A stretch of 64,000 nt of DNA from positions 22,455 through 86,454 of the forward strand of contig CAMWLC010000003.1 of the NCBI GenBank assembly GCA_947174995.1. The letters run 5' to 3'. The notes under the pieces are model-generated. The model made no database searches. It was given only the letters and a program-made list of their open reading frames with translations, and was not told where the DNA came from. The first letter of the stretch is position 1. Each line of letters opens with the position of its first letter. This document shows, piece by piece, positions 62,301-64,000 of this stretch. Origin of the DNA: an uncultured Porphyromonadaceae bacterium. Lineage in GTDB: Bacteria > Bacteroidota > Bacteroidia > Bacteroidales > Muribaculaceae. A program made the translations under genes and the position numbers.

Positions 62301-63826
62301 CCTATCCCGTGCTCAACTCCATCATCAATTCAGAGGATGTCATGTCCGTGGTTTATTTCAATATGAACCGGGAAGTGACTCTCAATACCGAATGTGCAGA
62401 CCCCGCCGTCCTGAAGTTCAAGGGTAAAGAGGTGGCAAGCATCTCCGCCGGCTCCGTAGAGGGCGACGATTCATGGGCAACCGTGAGCGGCACCCGCGTC
62501 GAGCTCGACTTCACCAAGGCCGAACTTACTGACGATGGCAAGTATACCGTTGAAATTCCCGCCGGCTTCCTGAAGTGTGGCGAAAGTGATGTAGAGGCGG
62601 TCACCCTGACTTACGTCAAGGGCCTCGGCACCTTCACTCCCGCCCCCGGTGATATCGATGTATCTGAAAAGCCCTGGACCAGCCTCTCCTTCGTTCCCAA
62701 TGCCGGAATCGAACTCTATGAGATCACCGGCGAGAGCGAGTCCACATTCGGCACAGATCAGCCGATGACCATCACGCTTGACGGCAAGGTGATAGAATCC
62801 TTCCCCATCGAGCAGCAGATGATTTTCCGCGGCAAGATGTCTCTGAGCTTCTCCAACAGAATCACCGAGCCCGGTGAGTATCATCTCAACATCCCGGCCA
62901 ACTACTTCATGACCACCATCGATGGCGCTACGGTAGGTAACCCGGATATGGTTCTCAACTACTCCGTCAAGGGTGCTGCCGCTCCCGCGATGACTTACAC
63001 ACTCTCTCCCGCTCCCGGTGAGTACAAGGTATACCCGACTGTCAAGCTGACTTACATCAACTATGAGACAATCGAGGTTGTGGATGGCGCCAAGGCTACC
63101 CTGCACGTGATGAATGATGACTATATCACATTCACCATCACCGCCGAGGGTAACACCGTAACCTTCACGCCGGATGCTGAATTCTCCCAGTATCTCGGCA
63201 ATATCTACACTCCGTACGAGCTCATCGTGCCGGAAGGAAGCTACAACCTGTGCGTTGGTGGCAGATCTTGGCCCAACGAGGCTCTCAACATCATGGACTA
63301 CAGAATCGCAGCTCCCGCAGCACCCGAGTTCGAGACCGATCCCGAGGATGGTGCTACAGTAGAGTCTCTCACGGAAATTATCCTTGCTCCCGCCCAGCCG
63401 TATTACAATACCGGAATCAGGGCGCTCAAGAAGGCCAAGCTGTATAAGGTAGAGGATGGTGTGCGCGGTGATCTGATATGCTCGCTGAACGCTACTGAGG
63501 CTCCCGGCAACACCAAGGAGTACGTGATCCTGACTCTCCCGGCTGCAAGCCAGGCTCTGGAAGATGGTGATTACGAAATGGTAGTTCCCGCGGGTGCCTT
63601 CAGCTTCGTGGTAAATGGCGTGCCCGGCATCCAGAACCCCGAGCTGGTATTCCACTGGACCGTGAAGAGCAAGAATGTCGGTGTAGCCGGTATCTTTGCC
63701 GATGAGACCGTGACGGTATACACCATGACGGGTGTATGCGTGCTCCGCAATGCAAATGCAGAGGAACTCGGCAACCTCGCCAAGGGCCTGTATATCATCA
63801 ACGGACGCAAGGTCATGGTAAAATGA
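59399..63826 (+). CDS. Giant secreted Ig-like/beta-repeat protein with internal duplications and sorting C-terminal domain
   Basis: 1475 residues. Signal peptide (about 1-22). Three repeat classes are visible: A (about 39-140 and 622-727; WT.DP..G.TV...T.TI.F..ATEV), B (about 150-618 and 958-1425; contains SYPV.NS...DVMSVVYFNM, ELDFTKA, AGFLKCG, and FPIEQQMIFR) and C, a tandem pair (about 734-839 and 841-947; NFLG..DEEAVK, DGYEW.GYTD). The order is A-B-A-C-C-B. Codons of the two B blocks are highly similar over about 1.4 kb. The C-terminal 50 residues (VYTMTGVCVL...GLYIINGRKVMVK) are a sorting-type domain. Likely a long surface fibre or adhesin; partner unknown. It is monocistronic with its own promoter and terminator. 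Confidence 0.85.
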   Translation: MKKSIYLSMAFALAGASALTAAIAGSLPVAMETVAETGDIAWTMDPADGSTVADASTVTISFPGATEVKLGDEPMLTASWNGADVAADFITRVINNEVVISKYPTSMTDFTGEATFVATLRAGSVIVDGVASPAISFTLHQGDVQGGETGESVSFMSILDDSYPVVNSFIETDDVMSVVYFNMTRSVTLNKECTSPAVLKLQNKEIASISAASSEGDSSWATVAGTRVELDFTKADLEENGVYKVEIPAGFLKCGGDDVAAATLYYIKGVGTFTPAAGSVIDVTDKPWSSLSFTPYSVVELYEITGESESKFGTDEPMTITLDGKVIESFPIEQQMIFRSKMSLSFVNKITEPGEYKLNIPANYFMATLDGVTVGNPAMTEIFTIEGSAAPEMTYTLSPAPGQYKVYPTVKLTYDNYDSIEVTEGAKAKLKVVNTDYITFTITAEGNTVIFTPDAEFSQYIGNVYTDYELIVPADSYKLIAGGKSWPNEALNIIDYKIAPPAAPAFEIDPEDGATVESLDEIILAPAQPYNNTQITTFKKAKLFEVEDGVRGAQICTMSATAAPGNTKEYVTLTLPNTVESLEDGDYELVVPAGAFTFNVNGVPGIQSPEMVFHYHVGAPAPKELTWTLDPENGATVEDVTTMTITFTDATEVVMGNAPMLTADWNGTDVAGEFYTRIVDNKVVISKSPTSMVFFTGNGTLTAALGAGSVIVDGIPSPEIAYILHQEAKTAGDFEWTAEPADGSSVQNIGDFTILFGSNFLGIEDEEAVKFYWNDEEYDGYEWFGYTDNNDGVIFQLKSGVKAPEGKGTLKVVIGSGFAMLMGANGEEPNPEFVYTLNQTNFAWTADPANGATVSELGDITFRFDSNFLGQDDEEAVKYFWNGEPYDGYEWYGYTDENDGVIFMLKSGVTAPEGEGTLTIVFEEGFLMFMGENGVEPNPEFVYTLNQKPVVGPQPGEPVAFLSIVEDSYPVLNSIINSEDVMSVVYFNMNREVTLNTECADPAVLKFKGKEVASISAGSVEGDDSWATVSGTRVELDFTKAELTDDGKYTVEIPAGFLKCGESDVEAVTLTYVKGLGTFTPAPGDIDVSEKPWTSLSFVPNAGIELYEITGESESTFGTDQPMTITLDGKVIESFPIEQQMIFRGKMSLSFSNRITEPGEYHLNIPANYFMTTIDGATVGNPDMVLNYSVKGAAAPAMTYTLSPAPGEYKVYPTVKLTYINYETIEVVDGAKATLHVMNDDYITFTITAEGNTVTFTPDAEFSQYLGNIYTPYELIVPEGSYNLCVGGRSWPNEALNIMDYRIAAPAAPEFETDPEDGATVESLTEIILAPAQPYYNTGIRALKKAKLYKVEDGVRGDLICSLNATEAPGNTKEYVILTLPAASQALEDGDYEMVVPAGAFSFVVNGVPGIQNPELVFHWTVKSKNVGVAGIFADETVTVYTMTGVCVLRNANAEELGNLAKGLYIINGRKVMVK

Positions 63827-63887
63827 ATCAGATCGCAGTTAGCGAAGTAAAGTATACATAGATACTTTCAAACTGACTGACCAAGAG

Positions 63888-63918
63888 CCGGGGCGGGTGC
63901 GCGATGCACCCGCCCCGG
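63888..63918 (+). terminator. Intrinsic terminator of the large repeat protein gene
   Basis: Perfect 13-bp GC-rich stem (63888-63900 with 63906-63918), loop GCGAT, followed by TAGTTTTT. Confidence 0.9.
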
Positions 63919-63947
63919 TAGTTTTTCGGACACGAGCGTTAATATTA

Positions 63948-64000
63948 TAAGTAAGTGTTCAAATTTAAACGATATAATCAAAAGTAAGTGCTCACTTGAT
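63948..64000. repeat. Dispersed AT-rich repeat at the window end
   Basis: Positions 63948-63966 are identical to 40710-40728; 63959-63986 share 24 of 28 positions with the sequence upstream of trpS. The minus strand carries TAAATTTG at 63960-63967, a possible -7 box. The rest of this gap (63827-64000) holds only the terminator. Confidence 0.55.

Overview
The window looks like a chromosomal segment of a Bacteroidales bacterium, most likely a Muribaculaceae (S24-7) or close relative. Reasons: GC-rich coding DNA; start codons without clear Shine-Dalgarno sequences; upstream TAnnTTTG boxes typical of the Bacteroidota primary sigma factor; family-typical genes such as a fused SpmA-SpmB protein, a single-chain GlyS, two TonB/OMP-type barrels and five secreted proteins that end in a sorting-type C-terminal domain. 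The genus cannot be fixed from the sequence alone.

Layout. (1) 1-10.3 kb: one end of an integrated phage-like element. It holds a giant polyvalent protein that runs off the left edge, two small coiled-coil or glycine-rich proteins resembling internal virion/ejection proteins, a divergent small-terminase-like gene, a 450-bp non-coding tract with strongly strand-asymmetric repeats, and a tyrosine recombinase next to the 3' end of mnmE, the probable attachment site. (2) 10.3-22.2 kb: mnmE, a secreted NUC1-type nuclease, a YitT - TonB-dependent receptor - surface lipoprotein operon, a small beta-barrel protein, miaA-pepT and a secreted SGNH hydrolase. (3) 22.2-29.3 kb: a large Ig-like repeat protein, then a trpS-znuA-znuC-spmAB operon. 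(4) 29.3-40.7 kb: valS with a GHL10 glycosidase and a DUF6155 gene, then glyS-lemA-FKBP-S9 peptidase-lipoprotein-TIGR02757. (5) 40.7-50.3 kb: mdh, a glycine-rich secreted protein, an outer-membrane barrel, and three secreted proteins, two of which are thioredoxin-like paralogues. (6) 50.4-54.1 kb: an OPT peptide transporter and a REP-associated tyrosine transposase (RAYT) locus with flanking REP-like and tandem repeats. (7) 54.1-64 kb: asd, fabD, eno, a RecD-like helicase and a 1475-residue internally duplicated secreted protein.

How genes work together: translation genes (trpS, valS, glyS, and the tRNA modifiers mnmE and miaA) lead or join operons with envelope and export functions. Many products are exported: lipoproteins, barrels, repeat proteins and hydrolases. 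Intrinsic terminators with long perfect stems and very small loops separate several units. No tRNA, rRNA or CRISPR array was recognised.

Most interesting points: the giant phage protein that joins a DdrB-like ParB domain to a C-terminal nucleotidyltransferase inside an ejection-type gene cluster; the mnmE 3' end as a probable attachment site; and the RAYT with a C-terminal extension, matching REP tails on both sides, and a modular A-B-A-C-A-B-C tandem repeat.
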